This document shows, piece by piece, positions 24,341-31,992 of a DNA stretch of 64,000 bases; position 1 is the first letter of the stretch, and each line of letters begins with the position of its first letter. Source of the DNA: Limnohabitans sp. 103DPR2. GTDB lineage: Bacteria; Pseudomonadota; Gammaproteobacteria; Burkholderiales; Burkholderiaceae_C. The position numbers were made by a program, and so were the translations under genes. The stretch covers positions 2,728,001 through 2,792,000 of the forward strand of contig NZ_CP011834.1 in assembly GCF_001412575.1 (NCBI RefSeq), written 5' to 3'. The notes beneath the pieces were generated by a model that saw nothing but the letters and a program-made list of their open reading frames with translations, searched no databases and was not told the origin of the DNA.

Positions 24341-24924
24341 GCACCCCGACCAAAGCGGAAGTGGTCATAGGTGTTAGTTTGCCAGGCCTGCGTTCCCCTG
24401 GCGTGGGCTTTGAAGCACCTTTTGAAATGCTTGAAGCCTGTCATGAGCGAGTCCAGCGCATGCTGGATTTGTTGAACCGTCTGAGGAAGCATGTAGCAAA
24501 AAACGGATGCGATGCCCAAGCAGTTGATGCTGCGGTGGACGTGATGCGCTACTTTGATCTGGCTGCGCCTTTGCACCACCAGGATGAAGAACTACATATA
24601 TTTCCAGCGGCAATGGCGATGTGTAACGACCATCTAGATCTGCTGATTTTGCGTCTGAGGCAAGAGCATCTTAGAATGGAAAACCTTTGGGGTGAGGTGC
24701 GTCAGGCGCTAGCGCGTGTGGCACAAGAAGACGCCAACACCAAGAGCCCCTTCAGCCAAGCGGAACTGGCCGACATGGACGCATTTATTTCAATCTACAA
24801 GGATCACATCCGGTCCGAAGAAGGTTTGGTGTTTCCAGAAGCCAGACGAGCATTGAAACCCGAACAGATGAGTGTGATTTCGAGGGAAATGATACGCCGA
24901 CGGGGGGGAGAAGTAAGTGTGTGA
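24337..24924 (+). CDS. hemerythrin HHE-domain protein
   Basis: A 195-residue four-helix protein with the di-iron ligand pattern of HHE domains: FEMLEACHERVQRML (helix 1), HHQDEELHIFP (helix 2), LRQEHLRMENLW (helix 3) and YKDHIRSEEGLVFPEARR (helix 4). Such proteins bind O2 or NO or carry iron. There is no DUF542 segment, so it is not a second RIC. It overlaps the nitroreductase stop and ends the nar-linked run. Confidence 0.87.
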   Translation: MSTPTKAEVVIGVSLPGLRSPGVGFEAPFEMLEACHERVQRMLDLLNRLRKHVAKNGCDAQAVDAAVDVMRYFDLAAPLHHQDEELHIFPAAMAMCNDHLDLLILRLRQEHLRMENLWGEVRQALARVAQEDANTKSPFSQAELADMDAFISIYKDHIRSEEGLVFPEARRALKPEQMSVISREMIRRRGGEVSV

Positions 24925-24987
24925 ATTGCACGGGTGTTGTTTGATTCACTAACTGGTCAGAGCTGCCTGCCGTCTAAAATTCTCAGC

Positions 24988-25212
24988 ATGAGTCGCCAAC
25001 CCGCAGAAACAAAAATTGACAAGACCGGCCTAAGGTACAAAGCCAAAGTTGGCGGTTCGCCATTTGGCGGGTCTAGCCCTACAAGCACCATGAGTTGCTA
25101 CAAGTGTGGTCTGCACAAACCCCGTTCGCTTGGCACGTTCAAGCGACCTTTGAATCAGAGCATGTTCATGTGCGGCGACTGTCGTCCCGCGAAGGTTGCT
25201 TCGCAGACTTGA
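24988..25212 (+). CDS. small zinc-ribbon-like protein
   Basis: A 74-residue basic protein with two CxxC pairs, CYKCG and CGDC, 25 residues apart, which should bind one zinc ion. The sequence between them is KPRSLGTFKRPLNQSMF-like and positively charged. I do not recognise a named family. The start follows a TCAGC stretch with only a weak ribosome binding site. It may bind nucleic acid, judged only from charge and zinc motif. Confidence 0.6.
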   Translation: MSRQPAETKIDKTGLRYKAKVGGSPFGGSSPTSTMSCYKCGLHKPRSLGTFKRPLNQSMFMCGDCRPAKVASQT

Positions 25213-25224
25213 ACGCAGTAGCCG

Positions 25225-25697
25225 TCACGCATTCATCGGCACTTTGAATTTCTTGAATTGGTCCTCCCAGAGAGCTGGGATGTCCCGATAAATTTCGTTG
25301 AAAGAAAAATCGGACTCAAGATCATCGTCTAGTATGCGTCTGACAAGCTCTGGGCAAAGCAGGTTCATGTTCATCATCCGACTGACATAGCCTGGATCAA
25401 CCTTTTCGTCAGCGGCAATTTCACGCAGGTTTTTGAATTTCCCTGACTCCAGCATCATTTGCCATTGACGTCCACGAGCAAGTGCAGTTTGCAAGACCGT
25501 CAAATCTTGTTTCTGGGCTTGGTGACCCAACGCTGATTTCGTTCAATCAGCGTTTCCAGTGCTTGCACCTCACGGCTAAACAGGGGGGTGCGAGTAGTCA
25601 CCTTCCCATCGACATAGTTGGTGACAGTCTCTTCGAGCGCTCGATTTTTTATTTCCTCAATCGCCGAACATGGTGTTACGACCGACTCAAAGGGCAT
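25225..25697 (-). pseudogene. frameshifted mobile-element-type helix-turn-helix gene
   Basis: Two frames join into one protein. The N-terminal part starts at 25697 and runs to about 25530 (PLFSREVQALETLIERNQR). The C-terminal part (LTVLQTALARGRQWQMMLESG, NLREIAADEKVDPGYVSRMMNMNLL, LVRRILDDDL) runs to 25225. The second part matches the C-terminal region found in phage- and resolvase-associated proteins of proteobacteria, with a helix-turn-helix ahead of LLxPELVRRIL. Loss of one base near 25527-25531 separates them. It is probably a relic of a mobile element between the nar block and the tetR-efflux operon. Confidence 0.6.
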
Positions 25698-25711
25698 TGG
25701 GAATTATGATA

Positions 25712-25731
25712 AAGTAATTCATCAATTACTT
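25712..25731. promoter_or_regulatory. palindromic operator upstream of the tetR gene
   Basis: AAGTAATT (25712-25719) and AATTACTT (25724-25731) form a perfect 8-bp inverted repeat around CATC, five bases before the tetR start codon. TetR repressors usually bind such palindromes in their own promoter. Binding here would block both the regulator and the efflux genes behind it. Confidence 0.65.
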
Positions 25732-25736
25732 ATCTT

Positions 25737-26357
25737 ATGGTCGCCAACACACGAATCAAGCTCAAAAGCGAAGACCGCCAGGCAGAACTGATCCAGGCAG
25801 CCTTGAGATTGGCCGCTCAGCGCAGCCCGGCTGAAATCACCACGGGTGATCTGGCCTTGGTCATCGGCATCACCCAAGGGGGCGTATTCAAGCATTTCGA
25901 CAGCAAGGAGGCCATCTGGCTGGCTGTTCTTGATTGGGTACGCCAGTCCTTGATGGAGCAGCTTGAGCAAGCAGCACAAGCACGGCAGGACAATGCCTTG
26001 CAGGCCCTGTGTGCTGTCTTCTTGGCTCACATCGATTTTGTTGTGCAGTTTCCTGGTGTTCCCCGACTTGTCTTTCAAGAGTTGCAGCATGCCAAGCCCA
26101 CACCGCTCAAAAGCAGGGTGCAGCAACTGATGGCTGACTACCGGACTCTGGTGACCCAACTGCTGGCCCAGGCCCGCGAAGAGCGCTTGCTGGCAAAAGA
26201 TGTGGATATTCCGTCGGCAGTGGTCCTATTTATGGGTGCAGTTCAGGGGCTGGTCATGCAGTCTCTGGTCACGGGCAATCTCCATGGACTGGCACGACAG
26301 GGCAAAGCCGTGTTCAAACTCTACGAGGCAGGCCTGTTGCCAAAACCTAAAATCTGA
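25737..26357 (+). CDS. TetR/AcrR-family repressor
   Basis: A 206-residue regulator. The N-terminal helix-turn-helix (EDRQAELIQAALRLAAQ, TTGDLALVIGITQGGVFKHFDSKEAIW) spans about 10-60. The remainder is the ligand-binding helical domain. It lies 14 bases before the membrane-fusion protein gene and directly behind a palindromic operator, so it probably represses itself and the efflux operon until a toxic compound binds. Confidence 0.92.
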   Translation: MVANTRIKLKSEDRQAELIQAALRLAAQRSPAEITTGDLALVIGITQGGVFKHFDSKEAIWLAVLDWVRQSLMEQLEQAAQARQDNALQALCAVFLAHIDFVVQFPGVPRLVFQELQHAKPTPLKSRVQQLMADYRTLVTQLLAQAREERLLAKDVDIPSAVVLFMGAVQGLVMQSLVTGNLHGLARQGKAVFKLYEAGLLPKPKI

Positions 26358-26371
26358 CGAAAGAAGCGCCG

Positions 26372-27565
26372 ATGACACTCTCCAATATCAACAAGCGGCA
26401 GGTCTTGGTCGCAACCAGTGCCGCGATCGTGATTGTGGCTCTGGGATTCGTGGCGACTCGCATGGGGCCACTTGCCCCGACTAAAGTTACAGTGACACAA
26501 GTCAAGAGCGAAAATCTGACGCCCTCGGTGTTTGGCATTGGCAGTGTGGAAGCGCGTCAAAGCTGGCTGATGGGCCCCACGGTGGCGGGTCGCGTATTGC
26601 GGGTGCATGTCGATGCGGGGCAGGCGGTCAAGGCTGGACAGTTGTTGGCAGAGATGGATCCAGTGGATTTGGACCAACGCTTGCAGGCGCAAGATGCCGC
26701 ACTTGCCAAGGCGGTGAGTGTTCAAACGGCAGCACAGGCTCAATTGGCAGACGCCAAAGCCCGACGAGAGCTTGCCACCACCAATCTGAACCGGCAAAAG
26801 GAATTGGCTCGGCAGAACTTCATCAGCCCGTCAGCGCTAGAGGGGCGCGAGCAGGAGCTGCAGTCTGCGCAGGCCGCACACGAGGCCGCTCAAGCCAACT
26901 TGCAGGCGACCCGCCAGGACGCCCAACGCCTGCAGGCCGAGCGTGCAGCGGCCGTGCAGCAAAGACAGAACACCCGATTGATCGCACCGGCCGATGCGGT
27001 GGTGGTCAGCCGCGATGCTGAGGCAGGCAGCACAGTGGTGGCCGGTCAAGCCGTGATCAGGCTGGCCAATCCCGCCACCCTCTGGGTGAAGTTGCGCGTG
27101 GACCAGGCACGCTCGAGAGGGTTGGCGCTTGGTTTGCCCGCCCAGATTGTGTTGCGCTCGCAACCGCAGCAGGTGCTGACCGGTAAGGTGGAACGGCTGG
27201 AGTTGCAGGCCGATGCAGTGACCGAGGAGCGCATCGCACAAGTGACGTTTGATCAAACGCCTGCATCACTGTCGATCGGCGAGATGGCCGAGGTCACGCT
27301 CCAGTTGCAGCCAGAGGATCAGGCCTTGGCGGTACCGCAGGCCAGTGTGCAGACGCATCAGGGCCGAACGGGCGTGTGGCGTCTGAAAGACGGCGCATTG
27401 GACTTTGTTTCCGTGCAGTGGGGAGTGTCCAGTCTGGACGGCCGCGTACAGGCGCTGAGCGGACTGGCCTCTGGTGACACCGTGGTGGTGTACAGCGATA
27501 AGCCGCTGTCGACAGGAGCCCGCTTCAAGGTGGTGGACGCTCTGGTTAAAAAGGCGCAGCCATGA
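26372..27565 (+). CDS. periplasmic adaptor (membrane fusion protein) of an ABC exporter
   Basis: A 397-residue adaptor. It has an N-terminal membrane anchor (about 8-28), a lipoyl-like half (VAGRVLRVHVDAGQAVKAGQLLAEMDP), a long coiled-coil hairpin rich in Q/A/E (about 110-190), the second lipoyl half (TRLIAPADAVVVSRDAEAGSTV) and a beta-barrel. It resembles HlyD/DevB or MacA adaptors. The stop overlaps the permease start. Partner genes are an FtsX-type permease and an ATPase, not an RND pump, so a DevBCA-like or MacAB-like exporter is expected. Confidence 0.88.
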   Translation: MTLSNINKRQVLVATSAAIVIVALGFVATRMGPLAPTKVTVTQVKSENLTPSVFGIGSVEARQSWLMGPTVAGRVLRVHVDAGQAVKAGQLLAEMDPVDLDQRLQAQDAALAKAVSVQTAAQAQLADAKARRELATTNLNRQKELARQNFISPSALEGREQELQSAQAAHEAAQANLQATRQDAQRLQAERAAAVQQRQNTRLIAPADAVVVSRDAEAGSTVVAGQAVIRLANPATLWVKLRVDQARSRGLALGLPAQIVLRSQPQQVLTGKVERLELQADAVTEERIAQVTFDQTPASLSIGEMAEVTLQLQPEDQALAVPQASVQTHQGRTGVWRLKDGALDFVSVQWGVSSLDGRVQALSGLASGDTVVVYSDKPLSTGARFKVVDALVKKAQP

Positions 27566-28764
27566 TCAGCCTGGCGGCGCGCGACATTCAGCACAGTTGG
27601 GCCAAGTTTGTGTTCACCGGTCTGGGGCTGGGTTTGCTCATTGGCGTGACATTGACCATGGCTGGCGTGTTTCGCGGCATGGTCGACGATGCCCAAGCTT
27701 TGTTGAACAACAGCGGTGCCGACCTCTGGGTGGTTCAAAAGGACACGCAGGGACCATATGCTGAATCATCCAGTCTCAAGGACGATGTGGTGCGCAGCAT
27801 TGCGGGCATGCCCGGCGTGGCCATGGCGGCCAACATCACTTACTTCACCATGCAGGTCAGGACGGTAGGAGGCAAAGAGGCGCGGACCATGGTGGTCGGG
27901 ATCGAGCCGGGTTTCGCTGGCTTGCCCGGGCAGCCTGGCCATTTATTGGCTGGCCGGCATCTCACGCGCAGCCATTACGAGGCGGTGGCTGACGTCAAGA
28001 CCGGACTCTCGCTGGGGGACCGGGTGGAAATCCGGCGCCACACCTACGAGGTGGTGGGCCTGACACGCCGCATGGTGTCATCTGGCGGCGACCCGATGGT
28101 CTTCATCCCGATCAAGGATGCTCAGGAAGCGCAGTTCCTCAAGGACAACGACGCCATCGTGAACGACCGTGTGCGTACAGCCGCCAATCCAGCATTCAAC
28201 CGACCTGCAGTGCCGGGCCTGCTCGATGCGGTGCAGAACTTGCAGACCAGCAGCCGCAACGTCAATGCTGTGCTGGTGCGTGTGGCCAATGGATGGAGCG
28301 CTGAACGTGTGGCCGAGCCAATCCAACGTTGGAAGCACCTGACCGTGTTTACCCGTGCTGACATGGAGAACATCCTGGTGGATAAATTGATTGCCACTTC
28401 GGCCAAACAGATCGGCATGTTTTTGGCCATTCTGGCTGTGGTGAGCGCGGCGATTGTGGCCTTCATCATCTACACCATGACGCTGGGCAAGATCCGTGAG
28501 ATCGCGGTGCTCAAACTGATCGGTACCCGCAACCTCACCATCGCGACGATGATCTTGCAGCAGGCGCTGGGTCTGGGTGTAATCGGCTTTGTGGTGGGCA
28601 AGGTGGCCGCGACAATTTGGGCACCGGTGTTCCCCAAGTTCGTGCTGTTGCTCACGCAGGACGCGGTGGTTGGCTTCGGTGCCACCATGCTCATTTGTGC
28701 GCTGGCCAGCACGCTGGCGATACGTGTCGCCTTGCGTGTCGATCCCGCGCAAGCCATCAGTTGA
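27562..28764 (+). CDS. FtsX/DevC-like ABC exporter permease
   Basis: A 400-residue permease. TM1 is near 12-35 (FVFTGLGLGLLIGVTLTMAGVF), followed by a large periplasmic MacB-type core domain, then three C-terminal helices (AIVAFIIYTMTLGKIREIAVLKLIGT onwards, cited here in part). The KIREIAVLKLIG loop before the last helices is the FtsX/LolC coupling motif. It works with the adaptor upstream and the ATPase downstream, probably to expel a lipid, peptide or drug. Confidence 0.88.
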   Translation: MISLAARDIQHSWAKFVFTGLGLGLLIGVTLTMAGVFRGMVDDAQALLNNSGADLWVVQKDTQGPYAESSSLKDDVVRSIAGMPGVAMAANITYFTMQVRTVGGKEARTMVVGIEPGFAGLPGQPGHLLAGRHLTRSHYEAVADVKTGLSLGDRVEIRRHTYEVVGLTRRMVSSGGDPMVFIPIKDAQEAQFLKDNDAIVNDRVRTAANPAFNRPAVPGLLDAVQNLQTSSRNVNAVLVRVANGWSAERVAEPIQRWKHLTVFTRADMENILVDKLIATSAKQIGMFLAILAVVSAAIVAFIIYTMTLGKIREIAVLKLIGTRNLTIATMILQQALGLGVIGFVVGKVAATIWAPVFPKFVLLLTQDAVVGFGATMLICALASTLAIRVALRVDPAQAIS

Positions 28765-28774
28765 GGACCCTGAA

Positions 28775-29491
28775 ATGATCAAGCAAACTGGTGGCATTCG
28801 CATCGAAAACCTGCGCAAGGTTTATGGCCATGGCGACACGGCGGTCGAAGCGCTGAAAAACGTCAACATGCAGGTCGCTCCTGGTGAAGTGGTCGGGCTG
28901 GTGGGGCCGTCTGGTTCCGGCAAAAGCACTTTGCTCAAATGCCTGGGGGCGATCATTGAGCCCACGTCCGGTCGCATGACACTGGGCGACGAAGTCATTT
29001 ATGACGATGGCTGGAAAACGCCCGACCTGCGCGCCTTGCGACGTGACCGGATCGGCTTTGTGTTTCAGGCGCCCTATCTGATCCCGTTCCTGGACGTGAC
29101 CGACAACGTAGCGCTGCTGCCCATGCTGGCAGGTGTGCCCAATGTCCAGGCGCGGCAGCGTGCACTTGAATTGCTGAATGCTCTGGATGTCGCTCACCGT
29201 GCCAAAGCCGAACCAGCGCAGCTTTCCGGTGGCGAGCAGCAACGGGTTTCAATCGCCCGGGCGCTGGCCAACAAACCGCCGGTGATTCTGGCCGACGAGC
29301 CGACCGCGCCCCTGGACAGCGAACGCGCCCTGGCCGTGGTCAGCATCCTCAATGACATGGCCCGTCAGGCGCAGACCGCCATCATCGTAGTGACCCACGA
29401 CGAGAAAATTATCCCGACCTTCAAGCGGATCTACCACATCCGCGATGGCCAAACGGTCGAGGAACAAGGCGAAGGGCGTGCACTTGATTAG
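28775..29491 (+). CDS. ABC exporter ATP-binding protein (DevA/LolD-like)
   Basis: A 238-residue ATPase with Walker [10 protein letters not shown] (44-52), the Q-loop in [14 protein letters not shown], the signature [15 protein letters not shown], Walker [15 protein letters not shown] and the switch histidine VVTHDEK. The start at 28775 follows a GAGG site; the in-frame region upstream lies inside the permease gene. It powers the exporter with the two preceding genes. Confidence 0.93.
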   Translation: MIKQTGGIRIENLRKVYGHGDTAVEALKNVNMQVAPGEVVGLVGPSGSGKSTLLKCLGAIIEPTSGRMTLGDEVIYDDGWKTPDLRALRRDRIGFVFQAPYLIPFLDVTDNVALLPMLAGVPNVQARQRALELLNALDVAHRAKAEPAQLSGGEQQRVSIARALANKPPVILADEPTAPLDSERALAVVSILNDMARQAQTAIIVVTHDEKIIPTFKRIYHIRDGQTVEEQGEGRALD

Positions 29492-29769
29492 GTCACGTCG
29501 TCAACGCCGGAAGTACCCTCTGCACCGGTCACTGGCGCTGGGCACTGCTCCACCACGTCAATGGCCGGTTTGTGGTTTGCGGGCTGATAACTACCGTAGG
29601 ATCGATGGTCCGTTCGCGCTGCGTAGCGGGCTTTTAGAATTCGAATGATGTGATCTATCCGTGTGGTCAAAATTTCTTCCTCGCATTCACGCTCTAGTAC
29701 TCGCTAGCATGATTGAGTGCGAATAGAAAGTTCCCGAGTGATAAACCATGCACCACCACATACCCGAAG
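29492..29769. other. non-coding gap between the efflux operon and the GST gene
   Basis: No plausible gene was found on either strand in this stretch. The only structured element is the terminator at its right end. Leucine codon use and base composition differ on the two sides, so this gap may mark a junction between segments of different origin. Confidence 0.5.
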
Positions 29770-29802
29770 GGTCAAATTCATTTCGAATTTGACCTTTTTT
29801 TT
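29770..29802 (+). terminator. strong hairpin terminator
   Basis: GGTCAAATTC (29770-29779) pairs perfectly with GAATTTGACC (29785-29794), followed by eight T residues. The T-run is on the plus strand, so it ends rightward transcription from the efflux side, about 280 bases after the last gene. It also sits just after the stop of the minus-strand GST gene. Confidence 0.85.
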
Positions 29803-29806
29803 TGAA

Positions 29807-30820
29807 TCAAGGCAGTAATTTTTCACACCCTGTGCCATTGAACAAAGACCTCAATTCATGATGGACATCAGCCGGCAATGAAATAGCTTCTCGTCGCAAA
29901 TGTTCAAGGCATTTAGCTTGGTAAGGAAACACGGGCTGAGCCCATGCTTGTCCATCGATGAGCGTTTCAAATTCTTCGCGTCCCTCTTGAATGGCTTTTG
30001 CATTGGCGATCAAAAATGGCACATAGACGCGCCCAATTTCTTGAATCAATTCACCTAGATGAATGCGAAGTTCAGAGCGAGGCAGCCATTGATCTCCCTG
30101 AAGACCAGACAGATCGTCTGTCCGATCAATCCAGGCTCGCAACCGGGGTGAATGCTTCGCAACAAAACGCGCCGGCGTGGGATCGACCCAAACGAGTTGC
30201 GTCAATTGACCATAGATAGCAAAGTCGCCGGCTGAAGGGCGAGTTCCCAACACAAAACCTTGACGCTCAATGATGCGGTCCATGATGCCCACCAAGCGCT
30301 CAAAGCTGGACTCAATGATGCGCGCAGTTTGATGACTCGAACCCACCACATAAAGCCTAGAAATTTGCCTTGAAGCAAAGGCTTGACTTGAAGCCCTGGC
30401 CGGTTCTTCCTCCAGGTGCAGGTTTTGCCAGAATGCCAGCAAAGGACCTGCATTGGCAGCATCTTCGGAGAAATGCCAGCGGTAGTGAAACATCGCCTTG
30501 GTGACCCACTCATCTGCAAAGTCTTCGATCAAGTTGGTCAGAAAGCGTAGCAAAGGATCGTCGGGCACGACTTTTCTGTCGTCATGCTCACGTTCCAATC
30601 GCTGAATGATGGGGGTAGAGTCAACAACCGCTTCTTTGCCATTGGCGGTAGGAAAGTAAAACGTCGGTAAAAGCTTGACCTTGGGCGCGGGGTAGTTGGC
30701 AAGCGGCTCAAAATGAGACCCCCAAATCATTCGATGGGGTATGCGGCGGTATCGAAGCAGCGCCAGCATCTTGCGGGTGTAGGGAGAGCCTGGCACACCC
30801 AGCAATTCGAGGTCTTGCAT
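29807..30820 (-). CDS. glutathione S-transferase family protein, long form
   Basis: A 337-residue protein with an N-terminal thioredoxin-fold GST domain (LLGVPGSPYTRKMLALL with the SPYTRK active-site loop, then STPIIQRLE, the SNAIL-like glutathione contact) and a C-terminal helical domain (GTRPSAGDFAIYGQLTQL). It is about 100 residues longer than classic GSTs, matching the long GST-like proteins common in Burkholderiales. It probably acts in detoxification, but the substrate is unknown. It is in the same orientation as the next gene, 22 bases apart. Confidence 0.87.
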   Translation of the reverse strand: MQDLELLGVPGSPYTRKMLALLRYRRIPHRMIWGSHFEPLANYPAPKVKLLPTFYFPTANGKEAVVDSTPIIQRLEREHDDRKVVPDDPLLRFLTNLIEDFADEWVTKAMFHYRWHFSEDAANAGPLLAFWQNLHLEEEPARASSQAFASRQISRLYVVGSSHQTARIIESSFERLVGIMDRIIERQGFVLGTRPSAGDFAIYGQLTQLVWVDPTPARFVAKHSPRLRAWIDRTDDLSGLQGDQWLPRSELRIHLGELIQEIGRVYVPFLIANAKAIQEGREEFETLIDGQAWAQPVFPYQAKCLEHLRREAISLPADVHHELRSLFNGTGCEKLLP

Positions 30821-30842
30821 GATGCGATCTCCAAGACGGTGT

Positions 30843-31394
30843 TTACAAGTTTTTCAATTGCGGCTCGAAGCAGTCCAGCAAGTCTGAAGGCGCTTGAGGG
30901 GCTTTGCTTGAAATGTATTGTCGAACAAAAGGCGCAGGTCGCCAAGGGTGGGTTTCACCACTCCAAATGGCATTGGGCACAATTTGAGGTGGCTGAACTG
31001 TTTGGTCGATGAGCACCACAGCGGGTAGCAAGTCTTTGAATTTGACCTCAACCAAGGCCCAATTCCCCGTCGTGGCCGCTTGGATGACATGCGCTGTTTC
31101 GGAAGCCGGCGGACTGTAGTCTCGAATCAATTGCAGCAAAGTTAAAAGCTCAGGTGTCTGTGCATCGACAGACCTGACACGGCTGCAGTTTCGCGTCAGT
31201 TTCACCCAGTTGTCTTGGGCGATGCCAATGGCATCCACTTCTCGACCGTCCACCATCAGCAGGTAGCCGTTTTCTTTGTGCTCAACCGAAAAGTGATTGA
31301 GGAAGACACCCAAAGTGACCAGCAAGAGCACGTAAATTGAAATTCTTTGGGGCATAGCGATGGTATGGCGGGCTTCTGCAGATAAGTTTGCCAT
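30843..31394 (-). CDS. hypothetical membrane-anchored protein
   Basis: A 183-residue protein with one hydrophobic segment near the N-terminus (about 18-33, ISIYVLLLVTLGVFLNHF), so it is an anchored or secreted protein. Beyond it there is a predicted extracytoplasmic domain with no motif I recognise; the PPASETAHVIQAATTGNWALVEVKF part looks folded. Start 31394 is the first ATG; an internal ATG at residue 14 would place the hydrophobic segment right at the start and is also possible. It is probably co-transcribed with the GST gene. Confidence 0.6.
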   Translation of the reverse strand: MANLSAEARHTIAMPQRISIYVLLLVTLGVFLNHFSVEHKENGYLLMVDGREVDAIGIAQDNWVKLTRNCSRVRSVDAQTPELLTLLQLIRDYSPPASETAHVIQAATTGNWALVEVKFKDLLPAVVLIDQTVQPPQIVPNAIWSGETHPWRPAPFVRQYISSKAPQAPSDLLDCFEPQLKNL

Positions 31395-31476
31395 TCTGCT
31401 TGTCTGCCAATTACCTTACTGAGGTTCGTGTCTTCGGTCTTTTCTGATAATGGGTTTTTGACGAACTTTGCATCAA

Positions 31477-31992
31477 ATGGACAGTGGACACCTGACCCAA
31501 AATGTTCTTGGCAGTGGTGATGGCTCAACTTGGCGGTGGCACCTGAAAAGGAACATCTCCATGGCGCCGTCTCAAATTGCGCGCATTTTTGGGGTCTTGG
31601 GCCTGGTGACGCTGCTGATTGGAACCGCCTTCTTTTGGGCGGGCGCCCATTACATCCTGCCTTTTTCGATGGTTGAAATTGCGGCTCTGCTCATCGCATT
31701 CATCTACAACGCCATTCATGCCAACGACTACGAGTCCTTGATTTTGTCTGACAACTTTGTTCACATCGAAAGCAAAATAGGACTTCAAATCAAACAAGTT
31801 CAGATGGCAAGGTACTTAACACGTGTGGACACTGACAGTCTCAAAAATGAACTGATTGAGTTGCGGCAAGGCCAACAATCCACGTATTTTGGTCAATTCA
31901 TTCACGCCAATTTACGGCCTTTGCTGGCCCAACAAATTTCTAGCCGCATGCAATTTCCTCAAACTGTCCATCAAGCGGTGATGTCTGTCTAA
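31477..31992 (+). CDS. DUF2244 membrane protein
   Basis: A 171-residue protein with two hydrophobic helices (about 38-58 and 62-80) after WRWHLKRNISMAPSQ and before the HANDYESLILSDNFVHIE segment. This is the pattern of DUF2244, a family often found near cytochrome oxidase genes. No function is established. The last 27 codons overlap the C-terminal codons of the convergent YcaO gene. The TTG three codons upstream is a possible alternative start. Confidence 0.7.
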   Translation: MDSGHLTQNVLGSGDGSTWRWHLKRNISMAPSQIARIFGVLGLVTLLIGTAFFWAGAHYILPFSMVEIAALLIAFIYNAIHANDYESLILSDNFVHIESKIGLQIKQVQMARYLTRVDTDSLKNELIELRQGQQSTYFGQFIHANLRPLLAQQISSRMQFPQTVHQAVMSV

